Of a stretch of 64,000 bases of DNA, positions 9,339-18,783 are shown piece by piece. Under the pieces are notes generated by a model. That model saw nothing but the letters and a program-made list of their open reading frames with translations, was not told where the DNA came from and did not search any database. Each line of letters opens with the position of its first letter. The stretch's first letter is position 1. The translations under genes and the position numbers were made by a program. This DNA is from Hahella sp. KA22 (GTDB lineage Bacteria > Pseudomonadota > Gammaproteobacteria > Pseudomonadales > Oleiphilaceae): assembly GCF_004135205.1 (NCBI RefSeq), contig NZ_CP035490.1, positions 1,240,001 to 1,304,000 of the forward strand, given 5' to 3'.

Positions 9339-10310
9339 ATGCAATTAAAAAAATTTTTTGCGGCAGCCACAGTTGTAGCTGCTTCATTCTGGGCAGGCGC
9401 AGCTTCCGCGGATCTGGATCCAAAGCTGACTGATTACAGCAAAGCAAGTGGTGTTTCCGGCAATCTATCCAGCGTAGGTTCCGATACTCTGGCCAACTTG
9501 ATGACACTGTGGGCTGAAGAGTTCAAGCGTAACTATCCGAACGTCAATATTCAGATTCAGGCCGCTGGTTCATCAACCGCGCCGCCTGCTTTGACTGAAG
9601 GCACTTCCAACTTGGGCCCAATGAGCCGCAAGATGAAAGATAAAGAGCTGGAAGCCTTTGAGAAGAAATTCGGTTACAAGCCTACCGCTATCCCTGTTGC
9701 GATCGACGCCTTGGCGGTGTTCGTACACAAAGACAACCCCATTAAAGGCATGACCATGGCGCAAATCGACGCTGTGTTCTCCTCTACTCGCAAGTGCGGT
9801 TACAGCAAAGACATCACTACCTGGGGCGATCTGGGACTGACCGGCTCCATGGCGAACCGTTCTATCCAGTTGTTCGGTCGTAACTCTGTATCCGGCACTT
9901 ACGGCTACTTCAAAGAGCACGCGCTGTGTAAAGGCGACTACAAAAACAACGTGAACGAGCAGCCTGGCTCCGCTTCTGTTGTACAAGGCGTTTCCGAGTC
10001 TGTTAACGGCATCGGCTACTCTGGCATCGGCTACAAAACCGCCAGCGTACGTTTGGTTCCTCTGGCCAAGAAAGAAGGCGACAAGTTCGTAGAAGCTTCA
10101 CCTGCAACGGCGATCACTGGCGAATACCCACTATCCCGCTTCCTGTACGTATACGTTAACAAGGCTCCAAACAAAGACCTGGACCCTATCGTTGGCGAAT
10201 TCGTTAAGATGATCATGTCCAAGCAAGGTCAGGAAGTGGTCGTGAAAGACGGCTATGTGCCGCTGCCTGCTTCCGTCACCAGCAAGTACCTGAAAGAGCT
10301 GTCACTGTAA
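9339..10310 (+). CDS. pstS: Phosphate ABC transporter periplasmic binding protein PstS
   Basis: This is the periplasmic orthophosphate receptor of the high-affinity PstSCAB transporter. An open frame begins at 9207, but the true start is the ATG at 9339, with AGGAG at 9325-9329 and a clean signal peptide ([24 protein letters not shown]). The upstream frame would run through the Pho promoter. The product is 323 aa. Phosphate-contact regions are visible: [38 protein letters not shown], and the [12 protein letters not shown] loop near mature residue 170. It belongs to the Pseudomonas-type PstS branch rather than the E. coli one. A strong terminator follows, so it can be expressed apart from pstCAB-phoU, which has its own Pho box 2.1 kb downstream. 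Confidence 0.95.
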   Translation: MQLKKFFAAATVVAASFWAGAASADLDPKLTDYSKASGVSGNLSSVGSDTLANLMTLWAEEFKRNYPNVNIQIQAAGSSTAPPALTEGTSNLGPMSRKMKDKELEAFEKKFGYKPTAIPVAIDALAVFVHKDNPIKGMTMAQIDAVFSSTRKCGYSKDITTWGDLGLTGSMANRSIQLFGRNSVSGTYGYFKEHALCKGDYKNNVNEQPGSASVVQGVSESVNGIGYSGIGYKTASVRLVPLAKKEGDKFVEASPATAITGEYPLSRFLYVYVNKAPNKDLDPIVGEFVKMIMSKQGQEVVVKDGYVPLPASVTSKYLKELSL

Positions 10311-10340
10311 GACTTTCTTACAGACAAAGCCAAAAGGTCG

Positions 10341-10370
10341 AAAAAAACCGCCTCCCACAGGCGGTTTTTT
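10341..10370 (+). terminator. Intrinsic terminator after pstS
   Basis: An A-run precedes CCGCC (10348-10352), a 7-nt loop, GGCGG (10360-10364) and TTTTTT. The flanking A and T bases extend the stem. It allows excess pstS mRNA over the rest of the locus. Confidence 0.9.
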
Positions 10371-10507
10371 CTTTTGTGAAGCGCACTTACCTGCTTGGGT
10401 TCTACGCATAATCCCCGCCATCCCGCAATACACATTTCACATCCGCGCTGCTATCTTATGCGGTTATCGGGGTAACTCTCTCGCCAAAGAAAACATAAGG
10501 AAAAGCC

Positions 10508-12199
10508 ATGCGCGTACTTAAGTTTGTTGGCTATGTATTCGTTCTGTTGATCGTAATAGTCATAGCCGCTCTCTTTTTTATAGACATCATCGCCAAGTTC
10601 GCGATTGAAGAAGAAGGAACCAAAGCGGTTAAGGCCAAGGTTGAAGTCGATTCGGTGGATGTCCGATTCTTTCCCCTTGGCGCCTCAATTCATGGTTTGA
10701 AGGTGACCAATCCTCAAGCGCCGATGACCAATGCGTTTGAGGCGGAGCTGATCGACGCTAATCTGGACTGGGAACCTCTCCTGAAGTCCAAAGTGATTGT
10801 TGAGACCGCAGCGCTGGAAGGCATGCGCTTTAATACTGCGCGCTCGGTCACTGGCGCTGTGCCAGGATTGACGCCGCCGCCCAGTCAGGAACCATCGTTG
10901 GTTGATCAGTTCAAAGAAGATATGAAGCTGCCGGCCATTGATATTCCAGACCCAAATGAACTGCTGGCCAGAGTGGACCTAAAGACCGTATCCATGGCCA
11001 AAGAGATGGAGGCGTCTCTAGCTGCGCGCAAGAAAGCCTGGAAAGAGCGCATCGATGGCCTGCCAAACAAAGAAACCCTGGAAAGCTATAAGCAGCGCAT
11101 CAAAGCGTTGAAAGAGGCGAAAAATCCTTTGGAAAGACTGCAGGCGGTCGCAAAAGTGAAGGATTTGCAGAGCGACGCTAAGAAAGACCTGCAGAAAATT
11201 CGCGACGCCAAGTCTGATCTGGAAAAAGAAGTCGCTCAGTTGAAAGCGGATCTGGCGAAAGTAAAAGCCGCGCCGCAAGAAGATATGAAGCGTGTAATGG
11301 AGCTGGCTGGTTTGAATCCGGGCGCCTGGGAAGGTCTGGCGAAAGCTTTGTTTGGCGATGAAGTGGCGAAATGGGCGAATAACGCCTACATGTGGTACGG
11401 CCGTTTGCAGCCCTACATCAATGGCTCTGGCGAAGAAGCGCAGAAGTCCGCTCCCGAACCTGACACAACGGACTACAGCGATGGCTTGCCACGGTTCCTG
11501 GTGAAGACGCTGAGCATCAGCGGTAAGTTGCCGATCCCGCAGCAGGATGTGCCGTTCTCCGGTAAGTTCAACAACTTGACCGATCGCGCCGACGTATGGG
11601 GCAAACCTGCGCAACTGGCGTTGCAAAGTCAGGCGCAGGGCGTCGGAAAAATGGACTTCAAAGGCGTTCTTGATCATGTCACCGCGATCGCCAAAGACTC
11701 CTTCTCTTTCGACCTGAAAGATCTGCCTGTCACCGATCTTGTTTTCTCTGATAAAGAAGATTTCCCTGTGACCTTGAGCAAAGCGATCGCCGCTATTGCG
11801 GGCAAGGCCGATATCACGGACGGCAAACTGGCGATGAATGTCGACGCCAAGTTCCTGGAAGTGCAACTGGCCAATCTGTTGGAGGGTGAGAGCGCTCCGT
11901 TGAAGAAAGCGTTGCTGAACGCCTTGAAGAATATCTCTCAGTTCGATGTGAACATGCTGGCCTCCGGCGCATTGCAGGATCCACAAGTGAAGATCACTTC
12001 CAGCCTGGATAAAATCCTTTCGCAAAGCGTGAAAGGGCTGATCGATGAAGAGAAGAAAAAGCTTTCCGGCAAAGTGCAGGCGAAGCTGAATGAAATCGTC
12101 AGCGAAAAAGTTGGCGGGTTGGACAGCGAGCTGAATGGGTTGGTGGATATCAACGCGTTGTTACAAGAACGCATCGGCGACTTTTCCAACTTGCTGTAA
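10508..12199 (+). CDS. TIGR03545-like membrane-anchored protein with coiled coil
   Basis: The function is unknown. The 563-aa product begins with a single membrane segment (residues ~5-27, RVLKFVGYVFVLLIVIVIAALFFID). An AsmA-like strand region follows (KAKVEVDSVDVRFFPLGASIHGLKVTNP, residues ~40-70), which would place the bulk in the periplasm. Residues ~160-270 are rich in Lys, Glu, Asp and Leu with heptad character, so a long coiled coil is likely. The C-terminal ~230 residues alternate polar and non-polar residues, as in beta-rich AsmA/lipid-transfer-like proteins, ending in a short helical repeat. I recognise the pattern as the TIGR03545 family from memory only. It lies between pstS and pstC on the same strand, after the pstS terminator and before the pstC Pho box, so it is probably transcribed on its own. 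The ATG is preceded by AAGGAAAAGCC. Confidence 0.75.
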   Translation: MRVLKFVGYVFVLLIVIVIAALFFIDIIAKFAIEEEGTKAVKAKVEVDSVDVRFFPLGASIHGLKVTNPQAPMTNAFEAELIDANLDWEPLLKSKVIVETAALEGMRFNTARSVTGAVPGLTPPPSQEPSLVDQFKEDMKLPAIDIPDPNELLARVDLKTVSMAKEMEASLAARKKAWKERIDGLPNKETLESYKQRIKALKEAKNPLERLQAVAKVKDLQSDAKKDLQKIRDAKSDLEKEVAQLKADLAKVKAAPQEDMKRVMELAGLNPGAWEGLAKALFGDEVAKWANNAYMWYGRLQPYINGSGEEAQKSAPEPDTTDYSDGLPRFLVKTLSISGKLPIPQQDVPFSGKFNNLTDRADVWGKPAQLALQSQAQGVGKMDFKGVLDHVTAIAKDSFSFDLKDLPVTDLVFSDKEDFPVTLSKAIAAIAGKADITDGKLAMNVDAKFLEVQLANLLEGESAPLKKALLNALKNISQFDVNMLASGALQDPQVKITSSLDKILSQSVKGLIDEEKKKLSGKVQAKLNEIVSEKVGGLDSELNGLVDINALLQERIGDFSNLL

Positions 12200-12399
12200 C
12201 GGCAATCAGCTGTCATCACCAGTAATACGCGGGGGCGAAATGGCTTCGTCCCCGCTAACGCTTCCTCTCTTTATTCCCTTAAATTGCGCGTTACGCGTAC
12301 GCCACGCGGAAGTTCGGCGCCGGCTGGGCTCGCGTTCTGACAGGCTGTCACAGAAGCTTAAAATCCCTTTGCTTTAATGAAGGCTTCGCCAGCGACAAA

Positions 12400-12440
12400 T
12401 GTGACAGGGTTGTAACATAACTGTCACATTGTGCCGTTAT
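12400..12440 (+). promoter_or_regulatory. PhoB box upstream of pstC
   Basis: TTGTAACATAACTGTCACA (12410-12428) has GTAA and GTCA cores exactly 11 bp apart, the PhoB arrangement. TGTGACAG (12400-12407) and CTGTCACA (12421-12428) also form an inverted pair around it. A possible -10, CGTTAT (12435-12440), follows. A further CTGTCAC half-site lies at about 12345. The pstC start is 34 bases downstream. Confidence 0.85.
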
Positions 12441-12473
12441 CGTTTGCGCATCTTTTAATATTGGGATTTCACT

Positions 12474-14750
12474 ATGAATGAGGCGGTATCTGTCAAAGCC
12501 CCGGAGATAGACTTCAATACCCCCCAGCTCAAGCGCCACCGCAATATCAGAACCCTGAAAGACAAAATGGCGAAAGGGTTTATCGCCGCTGGCGGTGTGA
12601 GCGTCATTGTTGCAGTCACCCTGATCTTCTTTTACTTGCTTTATGAAGTGGCGCCGATTTTTGAATCCGCGTCCGTAGACGCTGTCGCCAGTTATGACGC
12701 GCCCGGCGAGAAGGGCGAAACTTTGTTGTTGGGCATGGAAGAGCAGGCTGAGAAGGGGCTGCGTCTGGATGATAATGGCAATGTCACCTTCTTCAATTTA
12801 AAAGACGGCACTGTCGATTCCGCGACCCGCCTGCCTATTCCTGATGGGGCGTCTTTGACTGGCGTCAACGAAGGCGCGCCGGGCTCCAACACGGTGGTGG
12901 CCGGTGTGAGTGACGGCAGCGTCGTTATCTTCAAGCACACCTATAACATCACCTGGCCCAATAATGTTCGGGTAATTACGCCATCGCTGGAATTTCCATA
13001 TGGCGAGTCGCCGATGGCGTTGGACCCGTCCGGGGCGGCGCTGACCCATGTGGCGGTGCGTGACAATAATGATTATCTTCTGGTCGTTGGGTCCAACACC
13101 TCGAACAAGCTGTTCGCCAGCTTTTACGAGAAGGAAGCGAACTTTCTGACTGGTGATGTAACGCTGGAAGAATCCTCCGTCACCATGCCCTCAGTGAATG
13201 GCGATATCGTTTCCATTCAAATCAGTCCAGACACTCGCTGGCTGTATGTCGCCACCAAGAGCGGCAAGCTGGATATGTACGACATATCCAACAAGCAGTC
13301 GCCGGACTTGATCGCTCGCGTCGACGCTGTCGCGTCAGGCTCCCAGATCACTGACATGAGCTTTCTGCTGGGCGGCTATTCCTTGTTGATCGCTAACAAC
13401 CGTGGCGAAATCCGTCAGTGGTTCCCCGTTCGCGATGCTGAAAACCAGTATCATCTGCAGCATGTGCGCAGCTTCCAGGCAGGCAAGGCGGCTATCGCCA
13501 AGATTGCGGTGGAGCCGAGACGCAAAGGCTTTCTGGTCGCTACAGCTCAGGGCGAAGCGGCGATTTTTAACACCACTGCCGAACGCAATCTATTGCAAGA
13601 GCCAGTCGTCGAGGGCGACGTGAAGCACATGACGGTTGCGCCCAGAGCCAACTTCATGCTGCTGCAATCGCAGGATGATCGTCTGCATTTCTGGAGTATC
13701 GATAACGAGCACCCGGACGTATCCTGGTCCGCGCTCTGGAGTGAAGTCTGGTATGAGGGCTACTCGGAGCCTGACTATGTTTGGCAGTCCTCCGCCGCCA
13801 GTAATGACTTTGAACCCAAGTACAGCCTGACGCCTTTAGTGTTCGGCACGATCAAAGCGGCGTTCTACGCTATGTTGATCGCAATTCCTCTGGCGATCTG
13901 CGGCGCCTTGTATACCGCTCATTTCATGTCGCCGACCCTGCGTCGGAAAGTGAAGCCGGCGATTGAGCTGATGGAAGCGTTGCCAACGGTTATCCTGGGC
14001 TTCCTGGCGGGGTTGTTTTTCGCTCCGTTCATGGAGTCTCACATGCCGGGCGTGTTTACGCTGCTGGTGTTGACCCCGATCGCGATACTTGTGTTCAGTT
14101 TCGCTTGGGCCAATATGCCGCAATCCGTACGCCTGATGGTGCCGGAAGGCTGGGAGCCATTGTTGCTGCTACCGGTAATCTGTTTCATCGGCTGGCTTAG
14201 CTTCGCTATCAGCCCCGCGGTAGAGATCGCCTTATTCGACGGCAATATGCCCCACTGGCTGAAAGAAACAGTTGGTTTGGATTATGACCAGCGCAACGCG
14301 CTTGTGGTAGGCGCGGCGATGGGCTTTGCGGTGATCCCAACCATTTTCTCCATCACTGAAGACGCGGTGTTCAGCGTGCCGAAGCATCTGACCTACGGAT
14401 CTCTGGCGCTGGGCGCTACGCCTTGGCAAACCATGATTCGCGTAGTGTTGCCGACCGCCAGCCCCGGTATTTTCTCCGCGCTGATGATCGGTCTGGGTCG
14501 CGCTGTCGGTGAAACCATGATCGTACTGATGGCGACAGGCAACACGCCGATTATGGATATGAATATCTTTGAGGGCATGCGTACGCTGGCCGCTAACATT
14601 GCGGTGGAAATGCCGGAGTCCGAAGTTGGCAGCTCCCACTTCCGGATCTTGTTCCTGGCGGCGTTCGTGTTGTTCCTGTTCACCTTCCTGGTGAACACCG
14701 TGGCTGAATTCGTGCGCCAGCGTCTGCGGGCCAAGTACAGCGTGATTTAA
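12474..14750 (+). CDS. pstC: Phosphate ABC transporter permease PstC, long form with large periplasmic domain
   Basis: This is an inner-membrane channel subunit of the Pst phosphate importer. The product is 758 aa, far longer than E. coli PstC (~319 aa). After one membrane segment (residues ~36-58), an insert of ~390 residues (about 60-450) precedes the normal permease core. The insert has repeated short strands ending in aromatic-Asp-x motifs, such as DTRWLYVATKSGKLDMYDIS, LLIANNRGEIRQWF, GFLVATAQGEAAIFN and DRLHFWSIDN. These resemble WD40/beta-propeller blades and are predicted to be periplasmic. The core from ~455 has the usual helices and the EAA loop (YGSLALGATPWQTMIRVVLPTASPGI). Long PstC proteins occur in pseudomonads and related bacteria; I know of no described role for the insert. 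It is the first gene of pstCAB-phoU, under a Pho box. Confidence 0.93.
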   Translation: MNEAVSVKAPEIDFNTPQLKRHRNIRTLKDKMAKGFIAAGGVSVIVAVTLIFFYLLYEVAPIFESASVDAVASYDAPGEKGETLLLGMEEQAEKGLRLDDNGNVTFFNLKDGTVDSATRLPIPDGASLTGVNEGAPGSNTVVAGVSDGSVVIFKHTYNITWPNNVRVITPSLEFPYGESPMALDPSGAALTHVAVRDNNDYLLVVGSNTSNKLFASFYEKEANFLTGDVTLEESSVTMPSVNGDIVSIQISPDTRWLYVATKSGKLDMYDISNKQSPDLIARVDAVASGSQITDMSFLLGGYSLLIANNRGEIRQWFPVRDAENQYHLQHVRSFQAGKAAIAKIAVEPRRKGFLVATAQGEAAIFNTTAERNLLQEPVVEGDVKHMTVAPRANFMLLQSQDDRLHFWSIDNEHPDVSWSALWSEVWYEGYSEPDYVWQSSAASNDFEPKYSLTPLVFGTIKAAFYAMLIAIPLAICGALYTAHFMSPTLRRKVKPAIELMEALPTVILGFLAGLFFAPFMESHMPGVFTLLVLTPIAILVFSFAWANMPQSVRLMVPEGWEPLLLLPVICFIGWLSFAISPAVEIALFDGNMPHWLKETVGLDYDQRNALVVGAAMGFAVIPTIFSITEDAVFSVPKHLTYGSLALGATPWQTMIRVVLPTASPGIFSALMIGLGRAVGETMIVLMATGNTPIMDMNIFEGMRTLAANIAVEMPESEVGSSHFRILFLAAFVLFLFTFLVNTVAEFVRQRLRAKYSVI

Positions 14751-14816
14751 GGTCACGCTGAGTCATGCGGAAGTCCGATGGGCAGTAAAGAAATCTGAGA
14801 GAATCGAGAGAACAGA

Positions 14817-16481
14817 ATGCGCGTTTCACTGAAAACCTGGTTTAACAAAGGCGATCCCTGGATCTGGATTAACGCCGGCGCTGTATCAATCAGTCTGGTG
14901 ATGGTGTTCGGTCTGCTGTTGCTGATTGGCGTGCGAGGCTTGGCCCACTTTTGGCCTCACAGCCTGATGGAAACCGATTATCTGGGCGAGAACGATAAAA
15001 CCACGCTGTTGATTGGTGAGATCGTCGAAACAGAAGAAGTGCCGGCGGAGCAATTGCATGCCGCGGGCGTACAGGTGCCGTCGGGCGTTGACTATATGCG
15101 CCGCGATTTGATCAAGACCGGCAACCGGGACGTACTTGGTTCAGACTTCCGTTGGGTGCTGGCGGACCGCATGCGTGACGTGCGCTATCCCAAAGAGTTG
15201 ATGACGCTGGAGCGTCGCGAATGGGGCAATTTCTACGGCTATCTGGTGTCAGTCAAAGAAGACGGCTCGGTAGTGGCCTCAGGCTCTGGCGCCTGGGATG
15301 AATTGCAGTCCCGTATAGATCGCGCCTTGTCGCTGCACGACCGTATCTATGACATTGAAAAACAGCAGATTGGTAAGGTGAACTACACCCTGGAGCGTCT
15401 GCGTCTGAAGGAACGCCGTCTTGAGCTGGATGGTCGCAAGACGCCGGAAGCCATGGCGGAGATTGAAGCGGAGCGCGCTGAACAACATGCGACCTATGAA
15501 GTACTGCAGAAGGATCTGAACGAGCTGTATCTGGAAATCAAACGCGACGCTTTGGTGGCGCGTGCGATGAACGGTAAGGAGCTGGAAATTTCTCTGTCCA
15601 AAGTGGTGCGCGCATTTCAGCCGAACCAGATGGGGCTGCTGGATAAAATCGGATTCTATTTCGCCAAGATCTGGGAGTTCATCAGTGATGACCCACGTGA
15701 GGCGAACACCGAAGGCGGTATTTTCCCCGCTATCTACGGTACGGTGCTGATGGTGGTCATTATGTCCGTGTTGGTGACGCCCTTGGGTGTGATCGCAGCG
15801 GTTTACCTAAGAGAGTATGCGCACCAGGGCGCTTTGACGCGAATCATCCGCATCGCGGTGAATAATTTGGCGGGCGTGCCCTCTATCGTATACGGCGTAT
15901 TTGGCCTGGGCTTCTTCATTTACTTTATTGGCAGCGGCATTGACGAACACTTCTTTCCAGAAGCGCTGCCGTCGCCGACCTTTGGCGCTCCCGGGTTGCT
16001 GTGGGCCTCCATTACCCTGGCTATTTTGACCCTGCCTGTGGTGATTGTCGCTACGGAAGAAGGTCTGGCGCGTATTCCCCGTTCTATTCGTGAGGGCAGC
16101 CTTGCGCTGGGCGCGACCAAGGCCGAGACGTTGTGGCGGGTTGTGCTGCCGATGGCCAGTCCGGCGATGATGACTGGCGTGATCCTGGCGATTGCGCGCG
16201 CCGCCGGGGAAGTGGCTCCTTTGATGCTGGTAGGGGTGGTCAAGCTGGCCCCGTCGTTGCCCCTGGATGGCAATTATCCTTACCTGCATTTGGACCAAAA
16301 ATTTATGCACCTGGGCTTCCATATCTATGACGTTGGCTTCCAAAGCCCGAACGTAGAGGCGGCGCGCCCACTGGTTTATGCGACGGCCCTGTTGCTGGTG
16401 GCGGTGATCGCATTACTTAACCTGAGTGCGGTGGCGATTCGTAACCGCCTGCGTGAAAAGTACAAAGCCCTTGAGATGTAA
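14817..16481 (+). CDS. pstA: Phosphate ABC transporter permease PstA, long form (DUF3333-type N-terminus)
   Basis: This is the second membrane subunit of the Pst phosphate importer. The 554-aa product is about twice the length of E. coli PstA (~296 aa). It has an N-terminal membrane helix (residues ~16-40), then a ~260-residue periplasmic region (about 42-300) that ends the DUF3333-type extension. This extension contains a charged helical stretch (~160-250, EKQQIGKVNYTLERLRLKER...) likely to form a coiled coil. The permease core starts near residue 300, with GGIFPAIYGTVLMVVIMSV and the EAA loop REGSLALGATKAETLWRVVLP. The gene is 66 bases after pstC and 42 bases before the pstB start. Both permeases being enlarged on the periplasmic face suggests the two inserts meet each other or PstS; this is inference. 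Confidence 0.93.
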   Translation: MRVSLKTWFNKGDPWIWINAGAVSISLVMVFGLLLLIGVRGLAHFWPHSLMETDYLGENDKTTLLIGEIVETEEVPAEQLHAAGVQVPSGVDYMRRDLIKTGNRDVLGSDFRWVLADRMRDVRYPKELMTLERREWGNFYGYLVSVKEDGSVVASGSGAWDELQSRIDRALSLHDRIYDIEKQQIGKVNYTLERLRLKERRLELDGRKTPEAMAEIEAERAEQHATYEVLQKDLNELYLEIKRDALVARAMNGKELEISLSKVVRAFQPNQMGLLDKIGFYFAKIWEFISDDPREANTEGGIFPAIYGTVLMVVIMSVLVTPLGVIAAVYLREYAHQGALTRIIRIAVNNLAGVPSIVYGVFGLGFFIYFIGSGIDEHFFPEALPSPTFGAPGLLWASITLAILTLPVVIVATEEGLARIPRSIREGSLALGATKAETLWRVVLPMASPAMMTGVILAIARAAGEVAPLMLVGVVKLAPSLPLDGNYPYLHLDQKFMHLGFHIYDVGFQSPNVEAARPLVYATALLLVAVIALLNLSAVAIRNRLREKYKALEM

Positions 16482-16523
16482 CCTGAGCCGGATGACGCCC
16501 CGAAGCCGGTGGGGAGGACTATA

Positions 16524-17408
16524 ATGAGTGAAACTATGACCAATCAGAACGTAGTGAACGAAGAGCAGCCATTCAACGAATCCAAGCACCGTTCTCACGG
16601 TATCGACATTAGCGCGATCGAGCGCTCGATGGAGGATTTGTCGATCGACAATGAGACGGTCGCCCTTGAGGTAAACAAGCTCAAGCTGTTCTACGGCGAG
16701 AAAGAAGCGTTGCATGGCATTGATATGCGCATTCCGCAAAAGCGGGTGACGGCGTTTATCGGTCCGTCAGGTTGTGGTAAGTCCACCCTGCTGCGCTGCT
16801 TTAACCGCATGAATGATCTGGTTGATGGGTGTCGCATTGACGGGCAGATTCTGCTGGAAAAAGAAGATATCTACCGTAAGGGGGTGGACGTAGCGGAGTT
16901 GCGCCGTCGCGTAGGCATGGTGTTCCAGAAGCCGAACCCATTCCCCAAGACTATCTATGAAAATGTGGCGTACGGGCTCAGAATCCAGGGCATCAACAAG
17001 AAGCGCATTCTGGATGAAACGGTGGAGTGGGCGCTCAAGTCCGCGGCGTTGTGGGATGAAGTGAAAGACCGTCTGAACGACAGCGCTTTGGGCCTGTCCG
17101 GCGGTCAGCAGCAGCGTCTGGTTATCGCCCGCACCGTGGCGGTGAAACCGGAAGTGCTCCTGCTTGACGAACCCGCGTCAGCCTTGGACCCGTTATCAAC
17201 GTTGAAGATCGAAGAGCTGATCCATGAGCTGAAGGACGACTACACCATCGTCATCGTCACCCACAATATGCAGCAGGCGGCGCGAGTATCGGACTATACT
17301 GCGTTCATGTACATGGGCGACCTGATTGAGTTCGGCAGCACCAACCAGCTGTTCACCAATCCGTCCTGCAAGCAGACAGAAGATTATATTACCGGGCGTT
17401 ACGGGTAA
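16524..17408 (+). CDS. pstB: Phosphate ABC transporter ATPase PstB
   Basis: This is the cytoplasmic ATP-hydrolysing subunit that drives Pst phosphate uptake. I start at the ATG at 16524, which has GGGGAGGACT directly upstream; an in-frame GTG at 16509 lies before that ribosome-binding site. The product is 294 aa, ~35 residues longer at the N-terminus than E. coli PstB. Motifs are Walker [11 protein letters not shown]-loop [15 protein letters not shown] signature LSGGQQQRL, Walker [13 protein letters not shown] and the H-loop [33 protein letters not shown] is diagnostic for PstB over other ABC ATPases. It is the third gene of pstCAB-phoU; phoU starts 38 bases after its stop. Confidence 0.97.
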   Translation: MSETMTNQNVVNEEQPFNESKHRSHGIDISAIERSMEDLSIDNETVALEVNKLKLFYGEKEALHGIDMRIPQKRVTAFIGPSGCGKSTLLRCFNRMNDLVDGCRIDGQILLEKEDIYRKGVDVAELRRRVGMVFQKPNPFPKTIYENVAYGLRIQGINKKRILDETVEWALKSAALWDEVKDRLNDSALGLSGGQQQRLVIARTVAVKPEVLLLDEPASALDPLSTLKIEELIHELKDDYTIVIVTHNMQQAARVSDYTAFMYMGDLIEFGSTNQLFTNPSCKQTEDYITGRYG

Positions 17409-17446
17409 CAGTTTTCCCCGGCGGAAATTAGTAATAGGAAGCATTT

Positions 17447-18166
17447 ATGGCGAACTCAGACGTTCATTTGCAGCATATTTCTCAACAGTTCAATGTGGAT
17501 TTGCGGGAGCTCCGGAACCATGTTCTGGTGATGGGCGGCCTGGTGGAAAAGCAGGTGGCGGACGCGGTTGAGGCGTTGGTGCGGGGGGATTCCGAACTGG
17601 CGGAAATGGTGCGCCAGAATGACAATGACGTCGACAAACTGGAAATCACCATCGATGAAGAATGTACCCGGGTTATCGCCAAGCGTCAGCCGACGGCGAG
17701 CGACCTGCGTCTGGTGGTGGCGATTGCGAAAATGGTCAACGACCTGGAGCGTATTGGCGACGAGTCGGAGAAGATCGCCAAGAACGCGCTGCAACTGCTG
17801 GAAGAGGGCGAAGCGCCGCGTGGCTATGTGGAAGTGCGCCATATCGGCAGTCATGTCGGGAAAATGGTGCATGACGCACTGGACGCCTTCGCTCGCTTCG
17901 ATCTGGATCTGGCCTTTGAAGTCATGAAAGAAGACAAGTCTGTGGACATCGAGTATAAAACCGCGATGCGCTCACTGGTGACGTTCATGATGGAAGATCC
18001 GCGCAGTATCTCCCGTATCCTCAGCGTCATGTGGGTATTGCGTGCGCTGGAGCGCATCGGCGACCATGCCAGAAATATCTGTGAGCACGTAATTTTCATG
18101 GTGAAGGGCAAGGATGTGCGCCATGCTTCTCTGGAGAAGACCGAGAAGCTAATCGAAAGATCCTGA
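17447..18166 (+). CDS. phoU: Phosphate signalling protein PhoU
   Basis: This cytoplasmic helical-bundle protein links the state of the Pst transporter to the PhoR kinase and represses the Pho regulon when phosphate is plentiful. The product is 239 aa (E. coli PhoU 241 aa). Two three-helix repeats are visible, each with the E/D-x-x-x-D metal-binding type motif: DNDVDKLEITIDEEC (residues ~45-60) and the second near EDKSVDIEYKTAM (~160-172). Conserved NDLERIGDESEKIAKNA and LERIGDHARNICEHVIFMVKGKDVRH confirm the family. It is the last gene of the pst operon and is followed by a strong terminator. PhoB and PhoR, its output partners, are encoded 15 kb away in this window. Confidence 0.97.
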   Translation: MANSDVHLQHISQQFNVDLRELRNHVLVMGGLVEKQVADAVEALVRGDSELAEMVRQNDNDVDKLEITIDEECTRVIAKRQPTASDLRLVVAIAKMVNDLERIGDESEKIAKNALQLLEEGEAPRGYVEVRHIGSHVGKMVHDALDAFARFDLDLAFEVMKEDKSVDIEYKTAMRSLVTFMMEDPRSISRILSVMWVLRALERIGDHARNICEHVIFMVKGKDVRHASLEKTEKLIERS

Positions 18167-18193
18167 TCTTTTTTCAGCGGCTCATTTCATGGT

Positions 18194-18217
18194 AAAACGC
18201 AGCTTCGGCTGCGTTTT
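18194..18217 (+). terminator. Intrinsic terminator after phoU
   Basis: Perfect 10-bp stem AAAACGCAGC / GCTGCGTTTT with a TTCG tetraloop (18204-18207) and a T-run. It closes the pst operon. Confidence 0.95.
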
Positions 18218-18264
18218 TTGCGTTTAGCGCCGCGGTTTCAACCACTGTTATCAGGATTTGTGCA

Positions 18265-18657
18265 TTGTCTACGCCGCTTTTTTGTTATGGCACGCTGCGT
18301 CATCCACATGTGATGCAACGGCTGTTAGGATGGGCGCCGGAAGCCTCCGCCGCCAGATTGCCGGGATATCGATGTCTACAGGTTGTCGGGAAGGCCTATC
18401 CTGGCCTCTGGCGCGATCGTAGCGCTATTTGTCCCGGTTACCTCTACCATGGCCTGACTCAACATGACATCGCCCGCCTTGACCATTATGAAGGCGATGA
18501 TTACGTGCGACGTTACGCCACCGTCAGGACGCCGGGAGGCGGCCGCCTTACCGCCTGGATTTACCTTTATCGCCGGCCTGAGAAACTGACCACCCGTATC
18601 TGGCGTTACGAAACTTTTCTAAGAGACAGTCTGGTTAACTATCTTAGTGAATTGTAG
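18265..18657 (+). CDS. Gamma-glutamylcyclotransferase-like (AIG2 family) protein
   Basis: This is a small cytoplasmic protein of the AIG2/gamma-glutamylcyclotransferase fold; members cleave gamma-glutamyl-amine or related peptides to release 5-oxoproline. The product is 130 aa. The family signature FCYGTLRHPHVMQRLLG at the N-terminus forms the substrate loop (YGTL). A catalytic-type Glu sits in DHYEGDDYVRR (residues ~73-83), followed by a WIYLYRR strand. The start is a TTG at 18265, with AGGA 8 bases upstream; no better ATG is in frame. The true substrate cannot be read from sequence. The gene stands alone after the phoU terminator. Confidence 0.8.
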   Translation: MSTPLFCYGTLRHPHVMQRLLGWAPEASAARLPGYRCLQVVGKAYPGLWRDRSAICPGYLYHGLTQHDIARLDHYEGDDYVRRYATVRTPGGGRLTAWIYLYRRPEKLTTRIWRYETFLRDSLVNYLSEL

Positions 18658-18783
18658 GTTTTTGTAATATAAGCCGGTTTTCCAAAGCGCTGAAAATTTA
18701 GACAACTATACTGCAAGAAAGGCGAACGGATTCATGCCGCTCGCCACGTCTTCCTGTTGTCGTTGTTTTTGGGATGCTCTCAT

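Noticed and set aside
11018-12025. A 335-codon minus-strand open frame
   Set aside because: Antisense to the TIGR03545-like gene, with a repetitive Arg/Gln/Phe-rich product typical of a mirrored Lys/Glu-rich coding sequence.
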